The translations under genes were made by a program, and so were the position numbers. Shown here one piece after another: positions 50,527 through 60,369 of a stretch of DNA of 64,000 nt. Origin of the DNA: a virus; the IMG/VR virus record IMGVR_UViG_3300047089_000152, positions 1-64,000 of that record; one strand, given 5' to 3'. The first letter of the stretch is position 1, and each line of letters opens with the position of its first letter. The notes beneath the pieces were generated by a model that did not search any database, was not told the origin of the DNA, and worked only from the letters and a program-made list of their open reading frames with translations.

Positions 50527-50790
50527 CTAACGCAACCCGCTGAGTGGTCCGCCGGTCACCCCTGTCACGTCCGGGGTGTTGACACGAGGTCTCAGTCCCG
50601 GACGGGAAGTGTGCGGGGCCATGTATGCGGCCACGGTGTGACCGATCCAGGCGAGCGCGAACGGAAGCACGTCCAGGACCGGCTGCGGGACCCCGTTATG
50701 GAACGCCGGGATGTACGATACAAGCGCCCACACGACCAGCCCCGTCACGCCCCCTGCAACAGCCCCCGCCTTGACCTTGGTCTCTACCAT
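50527..50790 (-). CDS. Holin candidate, 87 aa
   Basis: ATG at 50790. Two membrane helices: VKAGAVAGGVTGLVVWALVS (about 5-28) and VLPFALAWIGHTVAAYMAP (about 40-60), short charged N-terminus and polar tail. Size, topology and position next to lysis and tail genes fit an actinophage holin. Holins make holes in the inner membrane to time lysis. Confidence 0.65.
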   Translation of the reverse strand: MVETKVKAGAVAGGVTGLVVWALVSYIPAFHNGVPQPVLDVLPFALAWIGHTVAAYMAPHTSRPGLRPRVNTPDVTGVTGGPLSGLR

Positions 50791-50797
50791 GGGCGCA

Positions 50798-51583
50798 TCA
50801 TAACCCGTGCACGAGGGTAATGATAGAGACAATCACCCCGGTAGCGACGATAAGCGCTACGACGATCGACACGACCGCGTTCTGAGACAGCCGCTGGTCG
50901 GTGCGCGCCTCCGTGTGTCCCCTGTCTGAGCCCTCACCCCGGTCGATGCGTTCTTTCAGTTCACTGATCCGGTCGGTGAGACTCTTATCCAGCGCGGTGA
51001 TCTGCGTCCCCACCAGGTCGATCTGCTTGGTGAAGTTCGTCTCCGTCTTCGTCGCGGCGGTGGTGTTCGCGTCGTTCTGCTGGGACACGGATTCTTTCTG
51101 GGCGAGGAGCGCAGCGTCCAGAGCCTCCTTGCTGGACTTCTTGTCTTGCTCGCCTCGCGTGTCCCGTTCGGTGAACTGCTGCTGGATCGCGTTGAACCGC
51201 TCCTCGTGGAGCTGACGCAGCCCTTCGACGGCGATCTTGATGTCTGTCTGGAGCCGTTCCCGCAGCGCGTCGGACTGCTCAGGGCCCTGGTTGATCACGC
51301 CATCCAGGATCTTCATGATCTTCTCAAGCCCGGCGATCCGCTGGGTCAGTAGCGCTTCCAGGGAGTTGACTGAGTTCGCGATGTCGATCTGCCGCTGGGT
51401 GGCACCTTCGCGGATGGTGACCTCGTTGCGGCCGATCCGGGCTTCCAGGATTTCTTTGACGGAAACCAGTTCGCGGCGCAGGTCATCCTTGGCCTGGGAG
51501 ACTGCGTTGTTGGTCAGCTCGGTGGGGTCCTGCGTCACCCACCAGCCTTGCCCCGGCGGTGGGCTTTGTCCCGGGTCGGTCAT
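50798..51583 (-). CDS. Coiled-coil membrane protein, 261 aa
   Basis: ATG at 51583. Residues 25-215 are one long coiled coil (AKDDLRRELVSVKEILEARI...), followed by a C-terminal membrane helix (AVVSIVVALIVATGVIVSII). Such proteins lie beside holin genes in actinophages and may link membrane and lysis timing. Acts in the cell membrane with the coil in the cytoplasm or beyond. Confidence 0.65.
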   Translation of the reverse strand: MTDPGQSPPPGQGWWVTQDPTELTNNAVSQAKDDLRRELVSVKEILEARIGRNEVTIREGATQRQIDIANSVNSLEALLTQRIAGLEKIMKILDGVINQGPEQSDALRERLQTDIKIAVEGLRQLHEERFNAIQQQFTERDTRGEQDKKSSKEALDAALLAQKESVSQQNDANTTAATKTETNFTKQIDLVGTQITALDKSLTDRISELKERIDRGEGSDRGHTEARTDQRLSQNAVVSIVVALIVATGVIVSIITLVHGL

Positions 51584-51628
51584 GCTTTTATTATCAGGGA
51601 CCAGCAGTCACGGCGGTGTAACGAAATT

Positions 51629-51934
51629 TTAGGCGGGGCCGCGGACACCAGCCAGCGCGGAATCGAAGTTGAACGTCGCGGGCTGCGTACCCACCCCGTA
51701 GTACACCTGAGCGACCGCGAACAGGTTGTTCGACTTCGTCCAGAACGTCGCCGCGTCAGCGGAGGAGAACCCGAGCGTTACCAGCGCCGCGGTCTGCGCC
51801 GCCTGGTCCGCGCCGAGCGTAGCGATCCAGTTCCACAGCTTCACGACAGCCGACATGTCGGCCTGCATCCCCTTCGCGACGCTGGTGAGGATGTTGTTGG
51901 CCTGGTCGCTGCTCGTAGTGACACCTACGGTCAT
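51629..51934 (-). CDS. Minor structural protein, 101 aa
   Basis: ATG at 51934, one base from the stop of the large tail protein. Helical (QANNILTSVAKGMQADMSAV...WTKSNNLFAVAQVYYGVG) without charge clusters. Its place directly after the tail-tip gene suggests a small tail component. Confidence 0.6.
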   Translation of the reverse strand: MTVGVTTSSDQANNILTSVAKGMQADMSAVVKLWNWIATLGADQAAQTAALVTLGFSSADAATFWTKSNNLFAVAQVYYGVGTQPATFNFDSALAGVRGPA

Positions 51935-54900
51935 TCAGTTCCTCCTCGTTTTCCTCGTACGGTACACGATCGCGGAGTGTCCGGTACCGACAGTGCTGGA
52001 CCAGTTGCAGTACATCGCGATGGAGTGGCTGGCGGTCGTGTCGAACGCGCAGTTGACGGCCACGTTGTTGATGGTCGCGAACTGGTTGGCGATACCGCCG
52101 ATGTTGACGCCTTTCCGTGTGACCCCGCCGTCTAGCGCGCAGTTTACGGTCCCACCGGCCCCGGTCGTCTGGACGGTGGCGCGGAGCCGCAGGCAGAACG
52201 CGTAGGTCAGTCCCGTCTGGTTGATGACCGTCCCGACCGTGACAGAAGACGTACCGCTGAACGCCACACCGTCAAGGAAAAGGTCCAGTGTGAAGGTGGC
52301 CGACGTTCCAGCCGGGGTCGTATACGTCCCGTCGCATTCAAGCTCAAACTCGGACCCGGCGATGGCCTCATTCGCCACGTAGTTCAGGGTGCTCGACAGG
52401 ATGTGCGGGATCGTCTGCGTGTTCATCGTGAAGTTCGTCAGGTCGACCACGCACCGGTCGATGATCAGGTCGTTCCCGGCGCTGGACAGGTACCGGAGCC
52501 TACCCTGCGAGCTGGTATACAGCTGGCTGGCCCCGGACAGCGCCGCGGGTGCGCCGGACTGGCTGACCAGGGTGAGCTGCTGACCCATGATCCCGACCGG
52601 GTAATTGTTCCCGACCGTGTCCGTGCCCGCGACCGGGGCGATCGACGTAATCAGGTTCCCCGCCCCGACCGAACCGGTGTAGGCCAGGTAGTCGGGGAGC
52701 GTGTCGGTGCTGACCGACAGGAATTCCGCCGCCTGGATGATCGTCGCGTCGACGAACCCGGCGTAGACCTGCCCGGCGGCGATCAGCGACGCGGTGAGCG
52801 TGCCAGTGGCGATGTTGGACGCGACGATGGTGCCCGCCGCGATCAGCGAAGATATGATCGTCCCCGCCTGGATCGTGTTCGTCGCGTTGAACGTGATCGG
52901 GTTCCACGCCGACCCGTTCCACTGGGAGATCAGGCCGGTGGCCGAGTTGATCCAGATGTCGTTCAAGTTCGGGTTGGCGGGGGCGTTCACGGAGATCGTA
53001 ACGGCGTTCCCGCCCAGGGTGTGGATGGTGATCCCCTGGTTCAGCATCGACGGGGTGATCGACCCGTTCGCGATCAGCCCGGCCAGGCCCAGCGAGCCCT
53101 GCGCCTGGGAGGAGACGGGGCTCCCACCGGGGATCTGCGCGGTCTGGATGGTCCCCGGGTTGAAACCGGTCTCCCACGGGGTTTCGGGGACTGCGTTGAA
53201 CGCGAACGTCCACTCCTTCGCGTTCAACGTCTCGTTGTAACCCCACACCAGCTGCTTGATGACCGTGCTGGTCAGGAACGACGGGGGGTTCGTGATCTGG
53301 AAGTAGTCACCCAGGTCAAGGTTCGGGAGGGTGGAGAACAGGGTCGCTGACGTCGACCTGATCATCTTGACGGACACGACCGGGAACCGGACCTCGTCGA
53401 CAGCCCCGACGTTCAGGAGGAAATTAGCTATGCCAGGGCATTGCGTGTCAACCGCCGCGTTGACGCTGCGCGTGTACCCGTAACCGTTCCCGATACCGTT
53501 TGGCGGGTTCAATATCGACATCGCACCGGCCGTCAAAATAGCCTGCTGCGTGTACCCCGTCCAGTTCGTGATCGTGATATTGTTCCGGGTCATCTGGTCG
53601 TCATACGCCGGGGCGAGGGACGCGTCGATGACCGCCGCGGTGTAGTTGAACGTGACCGACACGACCTGGTTCGCCATCGACGCGTTCGTCCGGTACCCCA
53701 GGCCGAACTGGTCTTTCGTCTCATACAGCAGCCCGCAGTCGGTGTCCTCAATCGACTGGAGCACGTTGGAGATCGTGTCGTCCAGCTGGGGCCCCAGCGA
53801 AGCTGACGCGGAACTGGTCCCGATCGTCTCCGTTGCTATGCCCTGCTCGGCGCAGACGCGGGTGAACCTGTCCAGCGCCTTCTCACCCACATACCCGTTC
53901 AGGGCTGTAGCAGCCGCGACCATCGACGTGGGGGCACCGTAGTTGACGTGGAGATGCCCGAACGCCGTGTCCATCAGCGCGAACGCACGCGAAACCTGAA
54001 TCCGGGTGACCGCGGCGATCGTCGCGGTGGTCAGCGTGCCCGTCACCGACTCGGTGATACCGGAGGCTCCCTGCTGGATAATCCTGAGCGCGAAGTTGAT
54101 GTTACCACCGGAAGGGACAAGTTCCATGGACACCAGGTACGATGCGCCTTTGACGTTCGTCGTGGTCGTCCCGGAGAACACCACCGCCCCACCGGAGTTC
54201 ACCCCCTGCATTTGCAGGGTCCCGGCCGCGTTCAGGTACAGCTCGAACTTCCGCACCGTCCCCGACGGGGAGTCGATCTCGACCAGGTTCCAGTTCGTGG
54301 TCCCAGAACCTGAATCACCCGCAGGGGGCACGGTAAGCAGGAACCGGGTCACGTTATTCGTCGGTGTCCCACCGGCAGGGACAGTCGCGATGATAGAAGC
54401 CCCGTTAAGGACCGGGATCGCGTCGCTGCCGTGGAACGACTCACTCGACGCCAGCGACAGTCCCGCCTGCCCCCCCACGAACTGCTGCAACGCGTTTGCT
54501 GTGCCAGCCGGTGACCCGAACGGTACCAGCTGCCCCGACCCTGTCCCGTCCTCGCACGGCCAGTACGCCTGCACCGCAGGGCCCGTCAGGTTGTCCACGT
54601 ACCGGCGGAACGCAGAACCTATCGTGGTCAGCTGCTGGGAGATGCGCCGCCAGATCCCCGACGCGACCACGTCCACGGACACGTCCCGGCCGGACGGGTC
54701 CCACCGGGGTGGCCACTCTGACACTTCACCCCAGAACCGGAAACCGGCATAGTTCTGACCCGCCGTCGACGTGGCCGACAGGAATACCCTGATCTGCGTG
54801 TTCCTAGTGATGTTCGGGAAATACGCCCCGGCGCTGTTTTTCGGGGTGAACCGGCCGTCCCGGTCGTTCAGGGTCAAAGTCAGCTGCGCGGGCTGGATTG

Positions 54901-55177
54901 TCGACGTCCAGTCCGCCCGTCCCATCCCCGTGATCTGCACCGGGTTCCGCTGGTACACGTACTGGGTGACGTCCGTCCACACACCGCCCAGCAGCAGGTC
55001 AACCCGCAGCCCAAGCCGCTGCGCGGGGAACGTCGACGCTGTGACAGTAGTACCCGGGATCCCCGCCAGCCCCGACGCGGTAGCCAGCTGAGCCAGCACA
55101 GCCGTGGTCGACACCGTCGACTGGAGGGCGGTACCCGCACCGGAAGCGAGCTGCGCGGGGGCATTGGTGGCTGGCAT
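51935..55177 (-). CDS. Minor tail / tail-tip protein, 1080 aa
   Basis: ATG at 55177. The N-terminal 200 residues (VDLLLGGVWTDVTQYVYQRN to WRRISQQL) fit the baseplate-hub type minor tail proteins of siphoviruses. Residues about 205-420 look like a LamG/concanavalin-type jelly roll (AYWPCEDGTGSG..., VLNGASIIATVP, FALRII). The second half holds fibre-like repeats (GTIISSLIAAGTIVASNIAT then GTLTASLIAAGQ) and C-terminal beta domains. Probably carries receptor-binding parts. Gene order after the tape measure supports this. Confidence 0.8.
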   Translation of the reverse strand: MPATNAPAQLASGAGTALQSTVSTTAVLAQLATASGLAGIPGTTVTASTFPAQRLGLRVDLLLGGVWTDVTQYVYQRNPVQITGMGRADWTSTIQPAQLTLTLNDRDGRFTPKNSAGAYFPNITRNTQIRVFLSATSTAGQNYAGFRFWGEVSEWPPRWDPSGRDVSVDVVASGIWRRISQQLTTIGSAFRRYVDNLTGPAVQAYWPCEDGTGSGQLVPFGSPAGTANALQQFVGGQAGLSLASSESFHGSDAIPVLNGASIIATVPAGGTPTNNVTRFLLTVPPAGDSGSGTTNWNLVEIDSPSGTVRKFELYLNAAGTLQMQGVNSGGAVVFSGTTTTNVKGASYLVSMELVPSGGNINFALRIIQQGASGITESVTGTLTTATIAAVTRIQVSRAFALMDTAFGHLHVNYGAPTSMVAAATALNGYVGEKALDRFTRVCAEQGIATETIGTSSASASLGPQLDDTISNVLQSIEDTDCGLLYETKDQFGLGYRTNASMANQVVSVTFNYTAAVIDASLAPAYDDQMTRNNITITNWTGYTQQAILTAGAMSILNPPNGIGNGYGYTRSVNAAVDTQCPGIANFLLNVGAVDEVRFPVVSVKMIRSTSATLFSTLPNLDLGDYFQITNPPSFLTSTVIKQLVWGYNETLNAKEWTFAFNAVPETPWETGFNPGTIQTAQIPGGSPVSSQAQGSLGLAGLIANGSITPSMLNQGITIHTLGGNAVTISVNAPANPNLNDIWINSATGLISQWNGSAWNPITFNATNTIQAGTIISSLIAAGTIVASNIATGTLTASLIAAGQVYAGFVDATIIQAAEFLSVSTDTLPDYLAYTGSVGAGNLITSIAPVAGTDTVGNNYPVGIMGQQLTLVSQSGAPAALSGASQLYTSSQGRLRYLSSAGNDLIIDRCVVDLTNFTMNTQTIPHILSSTLNYVANEAIAGSEFELECDGTYTTPAGTSATFTLDLFLDGVAFSGTSSVTVGTVINQTGLTYAFCLRLRATVQTTGAGGTVNCALDGGVTRKGVNIGGIANQFATINNVAVNCAFDTTASHSIAMYCNWSSTVGTGHSAIVYRTRKTRRN

Positions 55178-55185
55178 CTAACGGC

Positions 55186-58100
55186 TCACCTTTCCTGTAA
55201 GTGACTGCCCCAGGCGCGCTGGACCGATCCGCCGCCCTTGACCTTGACGTTTTTCTTCAGCCACGAGATCAGGAACGCGTCGAACGCGTTCCCCGACGGG
55301 GTGATCTCGAACGTGACGGTGGGGCCACCTGAAGCGCTGACCGCCTCATTCCGCCCGGTCCCGTTGTACGCCATCGTCAAACCGGGTTTCAGCCATCCGC
55401 CCCGGTCATAATTGACCATCCCGCCCAGCATGAACGGTGCCACCGAGGAGATGAAAGCCCCCAGGTTCCCGGCGACGTCACCACCGTACGTGTGGGTCAC
55501 CGGGGGTAGCACCGGGCCGGGGGGCGGGGGAGTCACCCCGGGGTGCGCCGCGATGAACGCGTTCGAGTAGCCGAGCATCTTGGAGATAGCGTTGACGGTT
55601 GCCTTGTCCCTGCCTAGTTGCGCTTTCCAGCCCTTCACCGGCCCGGCCAGGGATTTCAGGCTGCCAGCCGCGCGGATCTCCTTGTCCAGGCCGAGTTCGT
55701 TCACGCCCAGCTGGCCGCGCCACGCACGTTCAACGGTCAGCTCGCTGCCCAGCACACCCAGACGGCGGGTCTCATCCGCGGCTGTCGCGGCCCAGAACTT
55801 GTGCTGCCCGGAGGATAGTCCCTTAGCCCCGGCCAGCGCCTTGGCCCGGCTGACCGCTGCTTGCATCGCTGCTATCTGCTGGTTCACCACGACCGGACCC
55901 CACGCGGCGCCGAACCCGCCCCCACGCTTAGACTGCCATGCCCTCAGATACGCGGACCCGCGTGACGCGACCGACCCGCCGGCAGCGTACCCGGGGACCA
56001 TGCCACCCGAACCGTAATATCCGACACCGCCAGGGTGCGCGTAATACTGGTTCCACGCGTTCACCGGGTTGCCGTACCGCTGCGCGATGTACGCGTACAT
56101 CCAGGACAGCTGCGGGCCTGCGTGCGACCCTCCAGCAGCCTGCGCGGCGAACGGCATCTTCGTCGGGGGCAGCGCCTGCGGGATGCCGTACGCACCCGAG
56201 GAGGGGTTCCGCGCGAACCGGTTGTATCCGGCCTCGTGCATTTCCAGGGTGTTGAACGACGGCCACATCGACGAAGGCCACGGGAACATGCTCCTGGCTA
56301 TGGCCAGGTTGGCTGCCGCATCCCCGCCGGTAGGCCCAGCACCGGACACACCCCCTGAAGCAGCCGCGGCAGCCGCGGCCTTCACCGCGGCGGCCTCGGC
56401 GGCTTTCAGCGCGGCCCGCATCATCGACACCATCGACGCTTGCATCGTGGTGCTGAACTGGTGGTACTTATTCACCGCGTACTGGCCGGAAAGCACGGTC
56501 CGGTCACCGGCCTGGACCAGGCCACCACCTGAGAACCCGGGTAGCATCCCCCGCAGGTGATCAACCGCACCGGCGTTGACCATCTTCGTCGGGACGACCA
56601 CCTCACCGGGCATCAGCATCGCCGCGACACTATCCTTACCGGGCGTACCCCCGGTGACATACCAGCCCGCCGCGGCCTGCTTCTGCTTCCCTGTCGCCGC
56701 GTTGATCTCCGACAGGGAAAACGAACCCTTACCCGTCATGAGCAGCTCGAACGCCGCGGACTTAGGTATCCCCAGCACCTTCGCGATCATCCCGGCGATC
56801 TTTCCGGTGCTGTCATTCGCGGCGCGGCCAGCGGTGACAATCTTGTTCGCCGTGTCCACCAGCGCCTGCGACCCGCTATGCGCGGCTGCGGGCAGCTTAG
56901 AACCAAGCCTCTGATCCATAGCGTCCAGGACCGCTGTCGCCTGCGGCCCCTTGATACCCAGGTCTGCGAGGTCTTTCAGCAGGGTCTGGCGGGCCCCGTG
57001 CCCGGCCGCTGTTGCTTGCGTCCCGTGAATGACAGATTTCGCGTACGCGTTCATCGCGCCCTGCAACCCGACCGCGTTCTCCACCGCGACCGCCATGTCC
57101 TTCGACAGGTCCTGAGCCAGCGTCGCACCCAGCTTCTGCGCGTCCAGGGACATGTTCGAGAACGAGATCGCCGCTGCCGCGGCGGCCTTCTGAGCCGCAC
57201 CCAGCGGGTCCTTCGTTTTACCCGCCCATTTAGATAGCAGCTGAAGGTTCGTGGTGGCCGGACCCCCCGCTTCCTGCGCCAGAGCAGAGATCTCCGCCGC
57301 GGCCACCTTCGATGTCCCGGCCATCGGGATCATCACCTGCACGACTTCCTTGATCGCCGCGATCTGCTGAGACGAAGCAGTCCCGGTCAGCCGGAACGCG
57401 TCAGCCATCTGCGTCGCAGCGTTGAACGTGTCCTGGAAGTCGGTTTGCAGCTGCAACGACGCGTCCGTGACCCTGCGGGACACACCCGTCAGGCCGGTGC
57501 CCAGCCCGGAAATCGCCGCGCCCGCCACACCCGCGTCGTTGCTGAACCGTTTCAGCGTGTTCGCGAACGTCAAGAACCCGGATACGGGGCCCGCCACGAT
57601 CTTGTCGAAGGTGTCAAACGCCGTGTTCAGCGACTGGACGTTCTTCAGCTGGTCGGACTGCGCGATAGTCAGCACGTTGATCGCGCTGCCCAGCTGGGTC
57701 GCGCCCACCCCCATGTTCGCGTAACCCTGAACGACACCGTTGATCTGAGTAAGTGCCTGCGTCCACTGCTTGCTGTTCCCCAGGAAATCGGAGACCTTCA
57801 CCCCGGCCAGCGCCGCCAGGGCCATCGCCCCGGACAGCCCGTCAGTCCCGAACGCGTGCGTGATACCAGCTAGCCGGCCCGTCACCAGGGTCAGCTGGCC
57901 CGCCAGCTTGTTATGCTCCTCAGCTAGCCGCTGCACGTCCTGCGCCGCGTTGGATATGCCGCTAGCCTGCAACGCGATCTGCAACGCGGCCAGGTTACCC
58001 CCGGACGTTTTCAGCGCGCCGCTGAGCTTGCCCGTCTCATTCGACAGTTTCGCTGTCGTCTGCGACAGGGCGTTACTGAGCGTGTTGATGAGATTCAGGG

Positions 58101-59928
58101 GGGTCGCGTGGGCGACCAGCCGGTCCATTGACTCGTTGAACCTGTCAACCGCCGACTTGCCCCGGCCCAGCCACAGGTACAGAGCCGTCAGCGCCGCGAC
58201 CGCGACCACCCCGATCGCGATCCACGGGTTAGCGGCGATCAGCCCCCCGAAAGACTTCGCCAAAGCAACCACCCGGCCCGGGAGAGCCTTAAGGTTGTTA
58301 CCCAAGTCGCGGAACGTCGCCCCGAGGACAGCGAATTTCGTCCCCCCGCCCGCCGCTGCCAGGTCCTTCACAGCGGTCCCGGCCAGTCTCGTCCCCACCG
58401 CCGTCGCGGCGAGCTGTTCCAGCGGTCGCAGCAACCCGATCAGCGCGGTTGTTGCCAGCCCTGACCACAACCAGATCCCGTGGACAGCCACGACCACCGC
58501 GAGTATCGGCAACGGCAGTTTCGTGAAAATGTCGAAGAGTCTCGCGGCGGCACCGACGATGCTCAGCAGAGCCTCAGCGATACCGGTCTGCTGGGTGACC
58601 CGGATCAGTCTCCCGAACGCGTCACCCAGCGACACGGCGATACGGCCGAACTCTTGCAGGTCACGCTTACCCGCGGCCAGGAAGTTCGACAGGCCGGAAC
58701 CGCTAGTCGTAGCCAGGACGGTGATCTTAGCGGCCAGCCGGTCGATGAAAGCGCCCGTATCGACGGCGAGCTTGTTGAAAAGCCCGGTCTTGGTCCCTAC
58801 GATCGCGATCGCGTCACCGTACAGCTGCCACACCTGCGGCCGGACCGTGTTGTGAAGCTTCTCCAGGTTCCCCGTCATCGGCGGGATCGTCGCGTTCAAA
58901 GCGTCGGAGACCGTGTGAATGTTCTGGAGCCTGTTGAACACTGCGCGGGCCGCGTCAGCCCCCGCGATACCGAACGCTGCCAGCCCCGCAGCTGCGGTGA
59001 CCAGCGCCGGGATGATCACGGCGAGGGTTTCTATAACGGTATCCAGGGCGATATGCCACCCCGACACGGCGGACAGCCCCCCGAACAGCGCCACCCGGGC
59101 GGTCAGCGCCCCGATACCGAACCGGCCGAACGCCCCAGCCCCCTGTATCAGCCTGTTGTTCGTCGCCGCGACCACAGGGTTGAGCCGTTTAAACGCCTCC
59201 TCCAGCCCGAGGAGCTGCCCCTCAGCCGCGGCTAGCCCCGCCAGGTCGACCTTCCCGCCCAGCTTCAGGTCAGCGGCCTCACGTTTAAGCTGATCTATCG
59301 CCCCTTCAGACACCGCGATAGCCGTTATCAGCGCCTTGGCGTCGGCGCCCACCACGATTTTCCTCGCGTAACCCTTCAGCAGCGCGATCTGCGCGAGGAC
59401 AGCGTCGAGTTCCTTCTCAGCCTTGTTCCTGTCGACGTCCAGGGGCAGACCTTCAGGGTCACCCAGCGAAGCGCGCAGGTGGAACGCTTTTTGTTCCAGC
59501 CTCGCGATCTGCAACAGGGCCTGCTTCGCGTCCGCGTCGATCTTCAGACCCGAAGCGTCCTCCCGCAGCTGCGCCAGGTTCGCGCGTTCCTTCGCGATCG
59601 CAGCGTCTATCTTCCTGGTGTCCGCGTCCATCGCGATTTTCGCGACCGTATCCGCTAGCCCCTTAAGTTGCAGCTGCAACTTGCGGATAGTAGCCTCTGC
59701 GGGTTTCCCGTTCGCCCCGATCTTAACCTCGGCGAGCTGCCTGTTCAGGTCAGTCATCCGCGCTTTCAACGCGGCTATCTGCCCGCGGGCCTGCGTGGTG
59801 TCCGCGGTGACAGGGATTTTCCCCTCAAGCCCCGCCAGGGCCTTCGTCACACCGGCGATCGCCTGGCTGCGGAACATCTTCGTGTCCGCCTCAATCGAGA
59901 CGAACACCTCACCGATACGGCTAGCCAC
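55186..59928 (-). CDS. Tape-measure protein with lytic domain, 1580 aa
   Basis: Start at 59928. Its length would set tail length in a siphovirus. Starts with coiled coils (about 20-235), contains hydrophobic helices near 270-325, 470-500 and 565-585, and a mostly helical middle. Around 1205-1310 a transglycosylase-like domain appears: MFPWPSSMWPSFNTLEMHEA, GAYGIPQALP, NAWNQYYAHPGG, the family's E...S..AYGI pattern, which would cut peptidoglycan during DNA entry. Ends near the tail-tip gene. Confidence 0.9.
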   Translation of the reverse strand: MASRIGEVFVSIEADTKMFRSQAIAGVTKALAGLEGKIPVTADTTQARGQIAALKARMTDLNRQLAEVKIGANGKPAEATIRKLQLQLKGLADTVAKIAMDADTRKIDAAIAKERANLAQLREDASGLKIDADAKQALLQIARLEQKAFHLRASLGDPEGLPLDVDRNKAEKELDAVLAQIALLKGYARKIVVGADAKALITAIAVSEGAIDQLKREAADLKLGGKVDLAGLAAAEGQLLGLEEAFKRLNPVVAATNNRLIQGAGAFGRFGIGALTARVALFGGLSAVSGWHIALDTVIETLAVIIPALVTAAAGLAAFGIAGADAARAVFNRLQNIHTVSDALNATIPPMTGNLEKLHNTVRPQVWQLYGDAIAIVGTKTGLFNKLAVDTGAFIDRLAAKITVLATTSGSGLSNFLAAGKRDLQEFGRIAVSLGDAFGRLIRVTQQTGIAEALLSIVGAAARLFDIFTKLPLPILAVVVAVHGIWLWSGLATTALIGLLRPLEQLAATAVGTRLAGTAVKDLAAAGGGTKFAVLGATFRDLGNNLKALPGRVVALAKSFGGLIAANPWIAIGVVAVAALTALYLWLGRGKSAVDRFNESMDRLVAHATPLNLINTLSNALSQTTAKLSNETGKLSGALKTSGGNLAALQIALQASGISNAAQDVQRLAEEHNKLAGQLTLVTGRLAGITHAFGTDGLSGAMALAALAGVKVSDFLGNSKQWTQALTQINGVVQGYANMGVGATQLGSAINVLTIAQSDQLKNVQSLNTAFDTFDKIVAGPVSGFLTFANTLKRFSNDAGVAGAAISGLGTGLTGVSRRVTDASLQLQTDFQDTFNAATQMADAFRLTGTASSQQIAAIKEVVQVMIPMAGTSKVAAAEISALAQEAGGPATTNLQLLSKWAGKTKDPLGAAQKAAAAAAISFSNMSLDAQKLGATLAQDLSKDMAVAVENAVGLQGAMNAYAKSVIHGTQATAAGHGARQTLLKDLADLGIKGPQATAVLDAMDQRLGSKLPAAAHSGSQALVDTANKIVTAGRAANDSTGKIAGMIAKVLGIPKSAAFELLMTGKGSFSLSEINAATGKQKQAAAGWYVTGGTPGKDSVAAMLMPGEVVVPTKMVNAGAVDHLRGMLPGFSGGGLVQAGDRTVLSGQYAVNKYHQFSTTMQASMVSMMRAALKAAEAAAVKAAAAAAASGGVSGAGPTGGDAAANLAIARSMFPWPSSMWPSFNTLEMHEAGYNRFARNPSSGAYGIPQALPPTKMPFAAQAAGGSHAGPQLSWMYAYIAQRYGNPVNAWNQYYAHPGGVGYYGSGGMVPGYAAGGSVASRGSAYLRAWQSKRGGGFGAAWGPVVVNQQIAAMQAAVSRAKALAGAKGLSSGQHKFWAATAADETRRLGVLGSELTVERAWRGQLGVNELGLDKEIRAAGSLKSLAGPVKGWKAQLGRDKATVNAISKMLGYSNAFIAAHPGVTPPPPGPVLPPVTHTYGGDVAGNLGAFISSVAPFMLGGMVNYDRGGWLKPGLTMAYNGTGRNEAVSASGGPTVTFEITPSGNAFDAFLISWLKKNVKVKGGGSVQRAWGSHLQER

Positions 59929-59931
59929 AGG

Positions 59932-60369
59932 TCACACCTGACCCTGGAGAGCCCACAAGGACTCCATCAAGAACGGGTACGGCCTCGCACCAGGATGATG
60001 CACGAGCGGCCCGAAATACCCCGTCGCGTAATTCGACAGCGACCAGGCCCCAGACGATTCGATGACGTGCGGTTTCGTGCCCCTCTCCAGGAACTGCGCC
60101 GCACCCGACGCGGACACCTCAGACCACGGCGTATCCGAACCGATCGCATGCAGATACGAATGGATCGAAGCGGCCGTCCCACCCGGTGGGGTCGACGTCC
60201 CCGGCCGCCCGCTCTTACCCGGCGACCCCACCACCCGCTTACGGACCTTCGCCCGGGCATACACCGCCGCCCGGCCACCCAGCTCCTGCATCAGATGCGC
60301 GACAGGGCCAAGAGGGTCATTCAGGAAAGCGCGGATCTCAGCCTCGCTGAACTTCACGCGTACACCCAT
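59932..60369 (-). CDS. HK97 gp10-like tail component, 145 aa
   Basis: ATG at 60369 overlaps the chaperone extension's stop (TGATG). VKFSEAEIRAFLNDPLGPVA at the start, AAQFLERGTKPHVIESSG in the middle and HHPGARPYPFLMESLWAL near the end match the FLERGTxPH...HPGxxaxPF pattern of HK97-gp10-like tail proteins. Its place between chaperones and tape measure is unusual. Confidence 0.65.
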   Translation of the reverse strand: MGVRVKFSEAEIRAFLNDPLGPVAHLMQELGGRAAVYARAKVRKRVVGSPGKSGRPGTSTPPGGTAASIHSYLHAIGSDTPWSEVSASGAAQFLERGTKPHVIESSGAWSLSNYATGYFGPLVHHPGARPYPFLMESLWALQGQV